From assembly GCA_022425195.1 (NCBI GenBank), contig JAKMFX010000034.1, forward strand, positions 1 to 64,000: a DNA stretch of 64,000 bases. The letters run 5' to 3'. Positions 51,903 to 60,549 of the stretch are shown here, one piece after another. Within the stretch, counting starts at the first letter, position 1; every line of letters starts with the position of its first letter. A program made the translations under genes and the position numbers. Under the pieces are notes generated by a model that saw nothing but the letters and a program-made list of their open reading frames with translations, was not told the origin of the DNA and searched no databases. The stretch is from Flavobacteriales bacterium (lineage in GTDB: Bacteria > Bacteroidota > Bacteroidia > Flavobacteriales > UBA7430).

Positions 51903-53068
51903 AATGTTCTTTTGTAAGGGCGTAAAAAAGAGCTGAGGCGCTTTATAAGTGTTTTGGTAAAGGTGACGCGCGGAACCGCAAGTATAATGCTTAAGTCTTC
52001 GGCAAAGGAGGAAGACTCATCCAAGAACTTCAACAAGGTTTTTACGTCTGTTTTATCGAAAAGTCTTGAAAACAATTCTGCACCTCGAGCATTGTCATTG
52101 GCCAAAACATCCAATAAAAGTAGGTCATAGCCATTGTATTTGGTGCTGCTGTCAAAGTTTCTCAGATCCGATTGGCTTTTTAAGAAAGGGACGAGTTCTT
52201 TTGTTTTTTTTGCGCAATTGTAAAACGTATATCCCGTACTGGCCTTGGTCCACCCTCCGTTGGTTCCTATGTGAAGAATGTTCTTTGTGTTGTTGTTTCT
52301 AAATGGAAAGGCCGTCATGGGAATGGCGCCTTGTTCTTTTCTGTCGATCGTATACTCAGTGATTCCTCGTTTCTCTAAGTAATCTTTAATGCCGGCCTCA
52401 TAGGTCTCTTTGCTGAGTAATTTTTCTGAAAACAGGGTGTACTCAAAAAGGGCTTCATTTTCGCTTGTGGGCAAAACATACATGAATCTGGTGTTTCCCT
52501 CTTGAGGGATGTTGAAATCCATAAATGTAGCTGTGGAAGGGTCAAAAAATGGTTTTTTGGTTTTGATGAACCAACCCACAAAGTGTTGTTGAAGTACGGG
52601 GTACTTCTTTTGTGTTTTATAATCGGTGTAGTCGGAAATGCTATTGAATACTTTTGATGCTCGAAAGTGCTCTCCATCCGTATGAACACGAACACCGTCT
52701 TCATCAGCTTCGAGGCTCCTAACAGTTCCTTTTTGGAATTCGATGTGGGATTTCGATTCTATCACGGCCCATATTTTTTTATAAAAATCGGTGCTTAGAA
52801 TCATTTTGTAGGTGAAGGGCTGGATGGGAATTGTCTTTTCAAGTCCTTGCCCTGCCACATATATGGAGTTCCACGATTTTGAAACGATCTCATCCCATTC
52901 GCCACCGTCCGCTTCCCAAAAACACCAGGTGCGATCTTCCTGTTTTCTTTTTTCTGGGTCGATGATGAGGATTGATTTTTCATCAAAGAAAGAGTCCTTT
53001 GCCATTCGGTAGGCAAGCATCAATCCGGCAGCACCCGCTCCGGTAATTATATAATCGAAGTTCCTCAT
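51899..53068 (-). CDS. crtY: Lycopene beta-cyclase (CrtY family)
   Basis: 389 residues. N-terminal FAD-type ITGAGAAGLMLAYRM; DRTWCFWE-like motif (RKQEDRTWCFWEA) typical of CrtY; QHFVGWFIKTKKPFFDP and IPMTAFPFRNNNT; C-terminal GTNGGWTKASTGYTF. Forms beta rings on lycopene or a monocyclic derivative. It lies one nt after cruF and overlaps the CrtA-like gene by ATGA. Confidence 0.92.
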   Translation of the reverse strand: MRNFDYIITGAGAAGLMLAYRMAKDSFFDEKSILIIDPEKRKQEDRTWCFWEADGGEWDEIVSKSWNSIYVAGQGLEKTIPIQPFTYKMILSTDFYKKIWAVIESKSHIEFQKGTVRSLEADEDGVRVHTDGEHFRASKVFNSISDYTDYKTQKKYPVLQQHFVGWFIKTKKPFFDPSTATFMDFNIPQEGNTRFMYVLPTSENEALFEYTLFSEKLLSKETYEAGIKDYLEKRGITEYTIDRKEQGAIPMTAFPFRNNNTKNILHIGTNGGWTKASTGYTFYNCAKKTKELVPFLKSQSDLRNFDSSTKYNGYDLLLLDVLANDNARGAELFSRLFDKTDVKTLLKFLDESSSFAEDLSIILAVPRVTFTKTLIKRLSSFLRPYKRTL

Positions 53069-53689
53069 TTAGAAAACTAAAAATACAGCGAAAAATACAA
53101 ATATAGATGCGAACACATGAAAAGAGATTTTTGCTTTAGAGTCGACCTCATAAGATTGGTAGCCTAAGTGAGCCAAACTACCTATGGCAAACCAAGCCAA
53201 GTAGTTTTGCAAGGGAACGATGCCCCCTTCAAACGCCCAAAAGTCAAACCTGGGTGCTGAGACTTCGATGACGACATCCAAAAGCGTCATGATGAAAGCG
53301 CCTGCACCTATTCTGATCCATTTGTTTTTGCTGAGGTATTTTGCCAGGTCTGCCGTCACCATGGTGAGCATACACCAGTTGAGGCAAATGATAAGGGGCA
53401 CACCCAGCACTTTGAAGCCCAAATTCGCCCCGTAGGAATAGGTCCCGAAAAGAAGCCCATAGTTGACGCCCAGCGCTTCTGTGATAAATCCCAAAAGAAA
53501 GGGGATGGCAAGTGCGTGAACAGTGTGCTTTGAAACGCCTTTTAGGTGGATGCAAAGGATGACAAAACTCAAGCTGAGGTTCAGTGGAGTGAGCATCAGG
53601 AACCAATCTTTTGCCGGCGAGAGTATGCCTATGATGCCAGAGATGGTGAACAACCAAAGCAGTCCTATAGAAATTTTTGTTTTTTGCAT
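53069..53689 (-). CDS. cruF: CruF-like carotenoid 1',2'-hydratase
   Basis: 206-residue membrane protein with about seven helices. Segments GFITEALGVNYGLLFGTYSYGANLG-like, KVLGVPLIICLNWCMLT and VVIEVSAPRFDFWAF are hallmarks of the CruF (DUF422) family, which adds water to the acyclic end of gamma-carotene. It overlaps crtD by one base (TAATG). With CrtD it would create a 1-hydroxy-3,4-didehydro end group. Confidence 0.88.
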   Translation of the reverse strand: MQKTKISIGLLWLFTISGIIGILSPAKDWFLMLTPLNLSLSFVILCIHLKGVSKHTVHALAIPFLLGFITEALGVNYGLLFGTYSYGANLGFKVLGVPLIICLNWCMLTMVTADLAKYLSKNKWIRIGAGAFIMTLLDVVIEVSAPRFDFWAFEGGIVPLQNYLAWFAIGSLAHLGYQSYEVDSKAKISFHVFASIFVFFAVFLVF

Positions 53690-55167
53690 TAGCTATGATT
53701 TTTAGAGATCATTTCGGCCACAATTTTCCCGGACAACAAGCACAGTGGAATGCCGCCCCCCGGATGAACACTTCCTCCACAGAAATATAAGTTTTCGATC
53801 GAACTGCTGAAGTTGGGGTGCCTTAAAAAAGCGGCAAATTTTGAATTGCTGGCTGCGCCGTATAAAGAACCTTGATGGCTTTGTGTTTTTCTTTCGATCC
53901 GCTTTGGATCTAAAATCGATTCGTAGGTGATGAGTTTTGAAATATCTTCCCCCAGGATTTTGCTTAGTTTGCGAACGACATTTTCACGAGTACGGTCAAT
54001 CAGCTCGTCCCAATTTTGTCCTGTATTCCCGGGAACATTAATCATGGTGAACCAGTTTTCGCAACCTTCGGGAGCATCATTCGCCTCCTCTTTAGAGCTG
54101 ATGTTCACATATACGGTTGGATCGTCGGAAATGGTTTTCTGCTCAAAAATACAGTCGAACTCCTTTTTGTAATCACTGGAGAAAAAGATATTGTGCAGGT
54201 CCAGTTGTTGGAATTGTTTTTTGATGCCCCAATAAAAGATGAGTGCCGAACTGCTGCGCTCTTGTTTGAGTACTTTTTCAGGGGCCTTGTGTTTTTTTAA
54301 GAGTTTACGGTAACTGGGGACCACGTCGGCGTTCGAAATCACAAGATCTGCCCAGATGGATGCTTCTGGAGTTTTAATGCCCAGAACGCGATCACCTTCC
54401 GTTTCAATTTCTTCGACTTTGGTGTTAAATACAAATGTTACACCCAAATCTTTTGCCAGATGGTACAGGCATTCTGTGATTTTGTGCATCCCTCCAATGG
54501 GGAAATATGTACCTAGAGACTGCTCCAAATGGGGAATCATAGACATGATTCCAGGTGTCTGGTAGGGGGACGAGCCGTTATAGGTGGCAAAGCGATTGTA
54601 AAACTGCACCAATTTTGGGTCTTTGAATACCCTTTCGTTATGCTCCGATAGGCTGCTGTTGATGTTTAAGTAGGGAATGCTTAAAAGCGCTTTCACCATA
54701 TTTTTGGAAAGGTAGGTGCTTAATTTGTGCAATGACTTTTCTAAGAAGAGGGAGGCAGTGGCCTCGTATTTTTTTTGGCTGTTTTTCAAGTAATTGCGCA
54801 TGGTTTCTTCAGAGACATCAAAGGTTTTTGAGGCACTCCTAGCGAATTTCTCTGTGTCGGAAGGCGCCGAAAAGGTGGTTCCGTCATCAAAAAAATAATG
54901 GCAAATGGTTGATTTTTTTCGATACTTGAAGTAAGATGCAATGGGTTTATTCGCCAGTTCGAAAAGCTCTTCAATGAGCTTGGGTAGGGTAAACAGTGAG
55001 GGCCCCATGTCAAATCGATAACCCTCTGCAGAAAATTCTGTGAGCTTCCCGCCCGGGTAGGAATTGGCTTCGTAAACGTGGACTTGATGCCCTTGGCTTC
55101 GAAGTCGGATGGCGGCGGATAAGCCAGCAATTCCAGCGCCTACAATGATGATTTTTCGGTGTTCCAT
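53689..55167 (-). CDS. crtD: CrtI/CrtD-family carotenoid desaturase, probably 1-hydroxycarotenoid 3,4-desaturase
   Basis: 492 residues. FAD motif IIVGAGIAGLSAAIRLRSQGH; GYRFDMGPSLFTLPKLIEELF and ICHYFFDDGTTF, which are closer to the flavobacterial CrtD pattern than to phytoene desaturase CrtI; C-terminal YFCGGSVHPGGGIPLCLLSGK. First gene of the minus-strand crt unit. Phytoene synthase (crtB) and a clear crtI are not in the window. An alternative is CrtI itself, but the CruF neighbour favours CrtD. Confidence 0.85.
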   Translation of the reverse strand: MEHRKIIIVGAGIAGLSAAIRLRSQGHQVHVYEANSYPGGKLTEFSAEGYRFDMGPSLFTLPKLIEELFELANKPIASYFKYRKKSTICHYFFDDGTTFSAPSDTEKFARSASKTFDVSEETMRNYLKNSQKKYEATASLFLEKSLHKLSTYLSKNMVKALLSIPYLNINSSLSEHNERVFKDPKLVQFYNRFATYNGSSPYQTPGIMSMIPHLEQSLGTYFPIGGMHKITECLYHLAKDLGVTFVFNTKVEEIETEGDRVLGIKTPEASIWADLVISNADVVPSYRKLLKKHKAPEKVLKQERSSSALIFYWGIKKQFQQLDLHNIFFSSDYKKEFDCIFEQKTISDDPTVYVNISSKEEANDAPEGCENWFTMINVPGNTGQNWDELIDRTRENVVRKLSKILGEDISKLITYESILDPKRIERKTQSHQGSLYGAASNSKFAAFLRHPNFSSSIENLYFCGGSVHPGGGIPLCLLSGKIVAEMISKNHS

Positions 55168-55194
55168 CTACCGTTAAATATAAGATGAAATTCA

Positions 55195-55221
55195 GAATTT
55201 GTAGGCATGTACCTCAAATTC
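55195..55221. promoter_or_regulatory. GAATTTG-N13-CAAATTC dyad upstream of crtD
   Basis: Seven-base perfect arms around 13 nt. The centre is about 28 nt upstream of a near-consensus -7 box TATATTTA (55182-55175, minus). It could be an operator for the crt unit; it differs from the SDR dyads. Confidence 0.35.
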
Positions 55222-55273
55222 TTTGACAAGGATTTTTTTGCCCTCCAAGAGGAGTGATTCCTTTCCATACCCA

Positions 55274-55699
55274 CTACATGGCGGCATGAGGAAAGGTGTC
55301 GTAACCTCGGTGTTTGGCAAAGTTTTTCAGGAAGGTCAGATGCCCTTTCTTACTTTTGATTTCCATTTTTATCGAATGTGTACCCATCTGCAATTCAAAG
55401 TATCTGTCGTTGGTTTGAAAAGTGATTTGGTTGTACCGCCCCACAATGGCATATTCATCGTTTAGGTAGCGGAAGTAAAAAGCCATTCCCTCTTTTTTCA
55501 ATTCGAAGTTACCGTGCAGCAAATCGTTGGATTTCTCCTCGCTGATTCCTATGCTTTCTGGATTCAGTTCGAGAATCTTGTATTTGGGAGATCCGTAGAT
55601 GCCCAATCGTATTTTCTCAAATAGAGAATAGGAAGGGCCTGTGATGCGATTCATTTCTATTTCTTTCTTTTTACGATCGATACTTGTTTTGAATAGCAT
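55274..55699 (-). CDS. Unrecognised 141-aa protein upstream of the carotenoid operon
   Basis: I do not recognise it. Cytosolic, no signal peptide, mixed alpha/beta pattern with repeated beta-strand-like segments (MAFYFRYLNDEYAIVGRYNQITFQTNDRYFELQMG-like stretch). A second possible start is MNRITGPSYSLF (55654). It lies 106 nt upstream of crtD on the same strand, with a TAAATTTG box (55728-55721, minus) before it. It may be an independent single gene. Confidence 0.65.
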   Translation of the reverse strand: MLFKTSIDRKKKEIEMNRITGPSYSLFEKIRLGIYGSPKYKILELNPESIGISEEKSNDLLHGNFELKKEGMAFYFRYLNDEYAIVGRYNQITFQTNDRYFELQMGTHSIKMEIKSKKGHLTFLKNFAKHRGYDTFPHAAM

Positions 55700-55848
55700 G
55701 GTCTCAGGATTTGGTTTTTACAAATTTACGCATAACTTTTTGTAACTAAAGTCCTGCAAATGATTATTTGTTGCTGTTTTTTCATAGGTATAACAGATAT
55801 GAAGTTGAATGAGTTACCTTTGTTGAGAACTCCAATATAGACCCTAAA

Positions 55849-57996
55849 ATGAACAAAATACCAATCCCCTTTTTTCTTTTTTTAAGTTTCTCATTGAATC
55901 TACTCGCACAAAACTTTGAATTGGTTTGGGAAGATGGATTTGATGGTACTGAATTGGACGCTTCCAAATGGGCCCATGATATTGGAACTGGAAATCAATA
56001 CGGTTTGACCGGATGGGGCAATGGAGAATTGCAATGCTACCAGAGAGAAAATACCCTGGTATCGGATGGAACGCTCAAAATCATCGCAAAAGAGGAGCCT
56101 GATGGCGTAGCTGATCCCTTCAGTACTAGAGTCATGAATTATTCCTCCTCAAAGATCATTACCGCAGGCTTGTACACTTTCCGATACGGCCGCGTTCAAG
56201 CGCGAATCAAAACCCTAGTAGGTCAAGGCTTTTGGCCGGCCTTTTGGATGCTGCCTACCGATGGTAGCTGGCCTTGTGATGGCGAGATAGACATCATGGA
56301 ACAGGGAAACAGAATCACCGGAAATACAGAAGCAGAAATCACCACCGGAGCGGCACATCTAGGGCCTTGTTCTCAGGGGGGCAGTACCTATCGAACCTAT
56401 TCAAGAACTATAGAAAGCGGCTCATATGCCGATGATTTCCATGTGTATGAAGTGCGGTGGGAGCCGAATAAGATCAGCTGGTATGTGGATGATGTCTATC
56501 TCTTCCACGTAACTCCTGACGATTATCCCTCCGAATATACCTGGCCCTTTAATACAAGCGAATGGTTCTTGATGATTAACCTTGCCATTGATCAAGATGG
56601 ACCGAATGCAGAAACACAGTTTCCTTCTCAGATCGAGGTGGATTGGGTTCGAGTGTATCAAGAAAGTGCTGAGGCGCCCGAATGTACTGACAGCGAAGCT
56701 CACAATTATAATACGGATGCCCTTACGGATGACGGTTCTTGTTTGTACGAGGTAAACTTTGAGGTAGACATGAACTGTGCCTCTTTCCGACCTGAATACG
56801 TGAGCGTAACGGGCATGGATGAGACCGCTTGTGGTTCGGGAACGATTTTACAAGAAATTGGAGATTCAAAGATTTGGACCGGGACGGCCTATCTTCCAAA
56901 AGGTGTTTATCACTACAATTACTGTGCGGATGGTGGAGACCACCATGAAGACCTGCTTACTTATGCCAAAGACCAGGCCGATTGGTCATGTGTTGCCAGC
57001 ACGGATTCCACGACATTTGCGAAAAGAGAAGTTATGGTAGATGGCACCACACAAGTTTCGGAGGTATGGGCGTCATGTACATCTTGCGTCGTGTACAGTG
57101 GTTGTATGTATGCTTCAGCTACAAATTACAATCCCAATGCAAACGTCCAAGCCATGGATGATAATGGAGGTTGGTTCTGTAATTTCGAGTCTTGTGATCA
57201 GGCTCCCGTAGAAGGATGTCTTTGGATAGATTATTTCTTTCCCTTTGATGAGAACACCAACAGAGGACTCTGTCAATTTTGGGGAGGGCTAATTTGTTCA
57301 GATTCCCCTGACGTATACGGCTGTATGGATGCCAATGCACTTAATTACAATGCCCTTGCCAACATTCAGGCTGTAGATCAGTGGGATAACATTTTGTGTA
57401 CTTATGCCACTTGTGATGATGTCCCTGAGATGGGATGTAAGTATTCGGCAGCATTTGCTCCTTTTCACGCCAATTTTGGCGCGGGGAATTGTTCCGAATA
57501 TGGAGGAACTCCTTGTACGGACCCTTCAGAGGGATGTATGGATGTGAAAGCCTCAAACTACAGTACCATAGCTACGAAACCGGGTAAAGACCAATACGGG
57601 AATTCAGTATGTATTTATACTTCTTGTGATGATATTCCGGATGCAGGAGGCTGTATGTATAAGGAAGCTTACGCCCCCTACAATGAAGGTTTTACCCCCG
57701 AGAATTGTGTGGGCTATGGGGGAACGGCTTGTAAAAATACCCTTGCCATTGAAGAGTTCAAATGGCAATTTACTTTGGTGCCGAATCCTTCAGAAGGCCA
57801 TTTCTATGTGAAGGCTGAAGAAGTCCTTGAGGCACTCGAAATCTATGACCTCACCGGACATTTGGTGTATCAGAATGCCTTCCATTCAAAAGAAGCTGAA
57901 TTTGATCTGAGCCATCTCAGCTCCGGGTCGTACTTTCTAAAAGGCACCTTTTTAAGCGGTCAATCCACCACGAAGTCCTTGCTCATTTGTAAGTAG
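55849..57996 (+). CDS. Secreted GH16 beta-glucanase with Cys-rich repeats and type IX sorting domain
   Basis: 715 residues. Signal peptide (MNKIPIPFFLFLSFSLNLLAQ), then a GH16 domain (about 22-275) with catalytic GEIDIMEQ (ExDxxE) and WPAFWML, as in laminarinases. A CTDSEAHNYN...DDGSC motif (about 282) follows, then a beta-sandwich-like region (about 300-415). Three tandem Cys-rich repeats of about 70 residues come next (start at about 417, 490 and 561; GCM-x5-NYN ... CDD ... GG), and finally a Por-type sorting domain (LVPNPSEGHFYV ... GSYFLKG). Likely exported by the type IX system to act on algal laminarin or similar glucans. A TACCTTTG box lies at 55815-55822. Confidence 0.92.
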   Translation: MNKIPIPFFLFLSFSLNLLAQNFELVWEDGFDGTELDASKWAHDIGTGNQYGLTGWGNGELQCYQRENTLVSDGTLKIIAKEEPDGVADPFSTRVMNYSSSKIITAGLYTFRYGRVQARIKTLVGQGFWPAFWMLPTDGSWPCDGEIDIMEQGNRITGNTEAEITTGAAHLGPCSQGGSTYRTYSRTIESGSYADDFHVYEVRWEPNKISWYVDDVYLFHVTPDDYPSEYTWPFNTSEWFLMINLAIDQDGPNAETQFPSQIEVDWVRVYQESAEAPECTDSEAHNYNTDALTDDGSCLYEVNFEVDMNCASFRPEYVSVTGMDETACGSGTILQEIGDSKIWTGTAYLPKGVYHYNYCADGGDHHEDLLTYAKDQADWSCVASTDSTTFAKREVMVDGTTQVSEVWASCTSCVVYSGCMYASATNYNPNANVQAMDDNGGWFCNFESCDQAPVEGCLWIDYFFPFDENTNRGLCQFWGGLICSDSPDVYGCMDANALNYNALANIQAVDQWDNILCTYATCDDVPEMGCKYSAAFAPFHANFGAGNCSEYGGTPCTDPSEGCMDVKASNYSTIATKPGKDQYGNSVCIYTSCDDIPDAGGCMYKEAYAPYNEGFTPENCVGYGGTACKNTLAIEEFKWQFTLVPNPSEGHFYVKAEEVLEALEIYDLTGHLVYQNAFHSKEAEFDLSHLSSGSYFLKGTFLSGQSTTKSLLICK
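57101..57740 (+). repeat. Three intragenic Cys-rich repeats (about 210 bp each)
   Basis: Units start near 57101 (GCMYASATNYN), 57320 (GCMDANALNYN) and 57533 (GCMDVKASNYS). Each continues to a TSCDD/ATCDD/ESCDQ segment and an F-x-x-x-N...GG ending. Diverged at DNA level, so ancient duplication rather than recent. Confidence 0.75.
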
Positions 57997-58028
57997 GGGT
58001 TTATCGTTTTTAGCCAACTAAAAAAGGC

Positions 58029-58367
58029 TTAATAAAACTCATTTTTAGGGTCGGGGCCGTAGGGATTGTCTCCTTCGTCTCCTTCAGACAAGGCAAGGAA
58101 GAGGTTGTAGATGGGAACTAAGACAAACCAACCGCTTTTCCCTACATCGTGCATCCTTCTCACCGCAACCGCAATTCCCGGAATCAATACAGCTAAAGAG
58201 TAGAGGTTTGGTAAGATCATTAAGCCCGTCATGACGGCAATAATTCCTACAAGGAAAGAGACGATGATGTTAAATAGAAAGAAATACCAATACTCACTTC
58301 TTCTGGCTCGCCCGCTAAAGGTTGCGTAGTTCTGCCAAACTTTAAGATAATAATTGATGGGGTTCAT
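58029..58367 (-). CDS. DUF805 membrane protein
   Basis: 112 residues from ATG 58367 (MNPINYYLKVWQNYATFSGRARRSEYWYFFLFN-type start; the track start at 58448 adds a polar leader with no family match). Four hydrophobic segments and the ending ...GDEGDNPYGPDP are diagnostic of DUF805 (YhaH/YhaI-like). Function unknown. Convergent with the GH16 gene. Confidence 0.9.
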   Translation of the reverse strand: MNPINYYLKVWQNYATFSGRARRSEYWYFFLFNIIVSFLVGIIAVMTGLMILPNLYSLAVLIPGIAVAVRRMHDVGKSGWFVLVPIYNLFLALSEGDEGDNPYGPDPKNEFY

Positions 58368-58566
58368 TTTGATGGATGTTTTACATGGGTCTGGTTTGTA
58401 GGTTTTGAAAATACTGTTTTTGTTGTAAAAACGTACTTTTTTAGCCAATAAAGAGCCAAAAAAGTGTTTTTTAACGCTTTTTTGCTCATTAATCGCTCTT
58501 TTTAAATAACGCTACGTCAGGGTCATCTGTCTGTTTTATCCGATGGTATGTAGAAGTCCAAAGGAT

Positions 58567-59061
58567 TTATTTCTCTAGAAATAGAAATGACACAATTAGC
58601 AATACAAAACTTATTGTAGAAGCAATCGTGCGAACCAAGTTCAAGCCATTCCACTTGGTTTCTATGCGATCTCTTAGTGCTTTCATTTCTTCTAAGGAGA
58701 TGGATTCCAAATGGGTTTTATCTAAGATTTCGTTCAAAGGGATGTTTCCTCCAACGGTCACACCAAAGGCGCCCAGCCAATAAATGACAAAAGCGCCTAC
58801 AAACACCCAAAAAATGTTGCTGGGGTACAAGCTGAAATAAAAGATTGGGACCAGTGCTACAGAGAGGATGGCGCCCATAAACAGGACTTTAAAAGTGTTG
58901 TTGAGTATGACTCGATTCATAGATTGTAAGGAGCGCAAGTATTCCAGATCGCTTAACTTTCCTATTCCCGGTTTTACAGCATTGGACCAGGTAAAGAAAA
59001 TACCGGCCATCAATCCCGTAAATAAGATGGCTGAGGCTAAAATGAGGGTTTCTGTTTTCAT
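58567..59061 (-). CDS. DUF1772 (anthrone oxygenase-like) membrane protein
   Basis: 164 residues, four helices. N-terminal LFTGLMAGIFFTWSNAVKPGIGKL and C-terminal GNIPLNEILDK ... WNGLNLVRTIAS match the DUF1772 pattern with its Asn-x2-Arg-Thr motif. Function in bacteria unknown. It lies 12 nt after the lipoprotein hydrolase on the same strand, so probably co-transcribed. Confidence 0.85.
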   Translation of the reverse strand: MKTETLILASAILFTGLMAGIFFTWSNAVKPGIGKLSDLEYLRSLQSMNRVILNNTFKVLFMGAILSVALVPIFYFSLYPSNIFWVFVGAFVIYWLGAFGVTVGGNIPLNEILDKTHLESISLEEMKALRDRIETKWNGLNLVRTIASTISFVLLIVSFLFLEK

Positions 59062-59073
59062 ACGATTGTTGTT

Positions 59074-60414
59074 TTACTCATCATTTGTGTTTAGTGGGAT
59101 GATCCATCGATTGTTTTCTTGATCAAGGGTCCCACCAATCTCTTCTTCAATCACTCGATCTGTCACCATCAACCCTTTCAGCGCCATATTTTCTAACGTG
59201 TCGACACCTTCATTGGGAAAGTTTTGTCGGGTTCTGTGAATGTCAAACCGATTTGAGAACTGTCTGTTGAAAGATTTTTCGACCCCATCTTTTCCAATCA
59301 TGAAGCCTATTAAGCCCCCCCAGGTAGCTGTGGGGTTGTCGGAATCCCAACCGGCGAGGGTGCCAATTTTCAGGGTTCTTTTCAAATCTCCTTCCCCATA
59401 AAATAGACTTACCAAGCTTGCTGCAAAGTTGATTCCCGCAGCAAAACAACCGTTGCAATACAAGTTCTTGGAAGTCATGTTGTATCCATCGCGCTGCTCG
59501 ACCTGATATCTTTGGTAGATGGAATCTCTGGCTTGTTCCCAAGGTATCTCAGATTTATACAATTGTAACGTGTAGTCAAACATTTTTGCGGGGTAAGTAC
59601 TGTCGGGAAGAACCTGTTCAGCTTCCTGGGCCATCCAAAGGATTCTTTCACGCATCGTTTTCTCTGTATGCATTGATGCCAAGGCATGCAGGCTTACGTA
59701 AAATTTTGCGATGTCTTCAGATTCATGACGAGCGGTGGTTTGAATCGGGAGTTCTGCAATTCTCCTGGCAACATCAGGTCTTGCCGGAGAAAACAAACCA
59801 AAGATCTCAGTGGTTAATTGGGCGTCGATCATTTCAAAATGTTCATTCCTATTTGGATTCCCTGTTTCAGGAGGCAAGACACCCTCCTTCATCAAGTCAA
59901 AAGTTTTTTGGTTGGAGACCCATAAATAGTTTTCTTCTTTTGACCTTATGTGCTTTAACCACCCATCACGTATTTGCTCTGGAGATAGCAAACTAGTCTT
60001 ATGAATGTAATGAAGGTGCTGATACATATATTCAATATCGGTATCGTCATCTGCACCCCATACTTCATGAGTGTCTTTGAAGACAAAATCAATGGTGGGA
60101 GACAAGTCGCTCGGAACGCCATTTCCCCATATACTGGGTTGGTCGGGTTTCCCCCAATCGGCTCTGGTGTAGAAATCTCCCGTTTTGATGTCTCCAATAT
60201 CACCAATTTTATCCATCTCCGTAACAAGACCTGTCCAATTGGCAATGCACTGTCCCAACCAAAAGCCATACAATTGATCTTTGTATCGATCTCTGGAGAT
60301 ACTTAAGTACTGCCCGTCTTCTTGGCTGGTATTTCTCTCAGGATTGTTCTTAGTGTCCGAATTGCATGAGGACCCTACAAAGAGGGGTAACAATATTGCG
60401 ATATAGAATCTCAT
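59074..60414 (-). CDS. ADP-ribosylglycohydrolase-family lipoprotein
   Basis: 446 residues from ATG 60414, chosen because it gives a lipoprotein signal (MRFYIAILLPLFVGSSC). The ADP-ribosyl-glycohydrolase (DraG-like) fold shows YGFWLGQCIANWTGL, metal ligands in WGADDDTDIEYMYQHL, and AGWDSDNPTATWGGLIGFMIG at the C-terminal end of the domain. The lipidated, exported location is unusual for a de-ADP-ribosylating enzyme, so a secreted glycan or nucleoside substrate is possible. First gene of a two-gene unit. Confidence 0.88.
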   Translation of the reverse strand: MRFYIAILLPLFVGSSCNSDTKNNPERNTSQEDGQYLSISRDRYKDQLYGFWLGQCIANWTGLVTEMDKIGDIGDIKTGDFYTRADWGKPDQPSIWGNGVPSDLSPTIDFVFKDTHEVWGADDDTDIEYMYQHLHYIHKTSLLSPEQIRDGWLKHIRSKEENYLWVSNQKTFDLMKEGVLPPETGNPNRNEHFEMIDAQLTTEIFGLFSPARPDVARRIAELPIQTTARHESEDIAKFYVSLHALASMHTEKTMRERILWMAQEAEQVLPDSTYPAKMFDYTLQLYKSEIPWEQARDSIYQRYQVEQRDGYNMTSKNLYCNGCFAAGINFAASLVSLFYGEGDLKRTLKIGTLAGWDSDNPTATWGGLIGFMIGKDGVEKSFNRQFSNRFDIHRTRQNFPNEGVDTLENMALKGLMVTDRVIEEEIGGTLDQENNRWIIPLNTNDE

Positions 60415-60492
60415 AATTTGGAACGGTTTGTATAAAAGCAGTTGCGGATTTATGTGCACTTACTTCCAGTTAGTAAGATAGTGAATTAAAAC

Positions 60493-60522
60493 AAAAAACG
60501 GTTTGAGATTACTCCCAAACCG
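60493..60522 (-). terminator. Terminator of the MDR-DJ-1 unit
   Basis: CGGTTTG/CAAACCG stem with an inner AG/CT helix and a CC bulge; minus-strand tail TTTTTTGTTTT. Confidence 0.7.
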
Positions 60523-60549
60523 CTTTTGCATTTATGTATCGTAGTAATT

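Noticed and set aside
57101-57740. Possible CRISPR or satellite array in the GH16 gene
   Set aside because: The periodicity is protein-level (about 210 bp, diverged DNA) and within an open frame.
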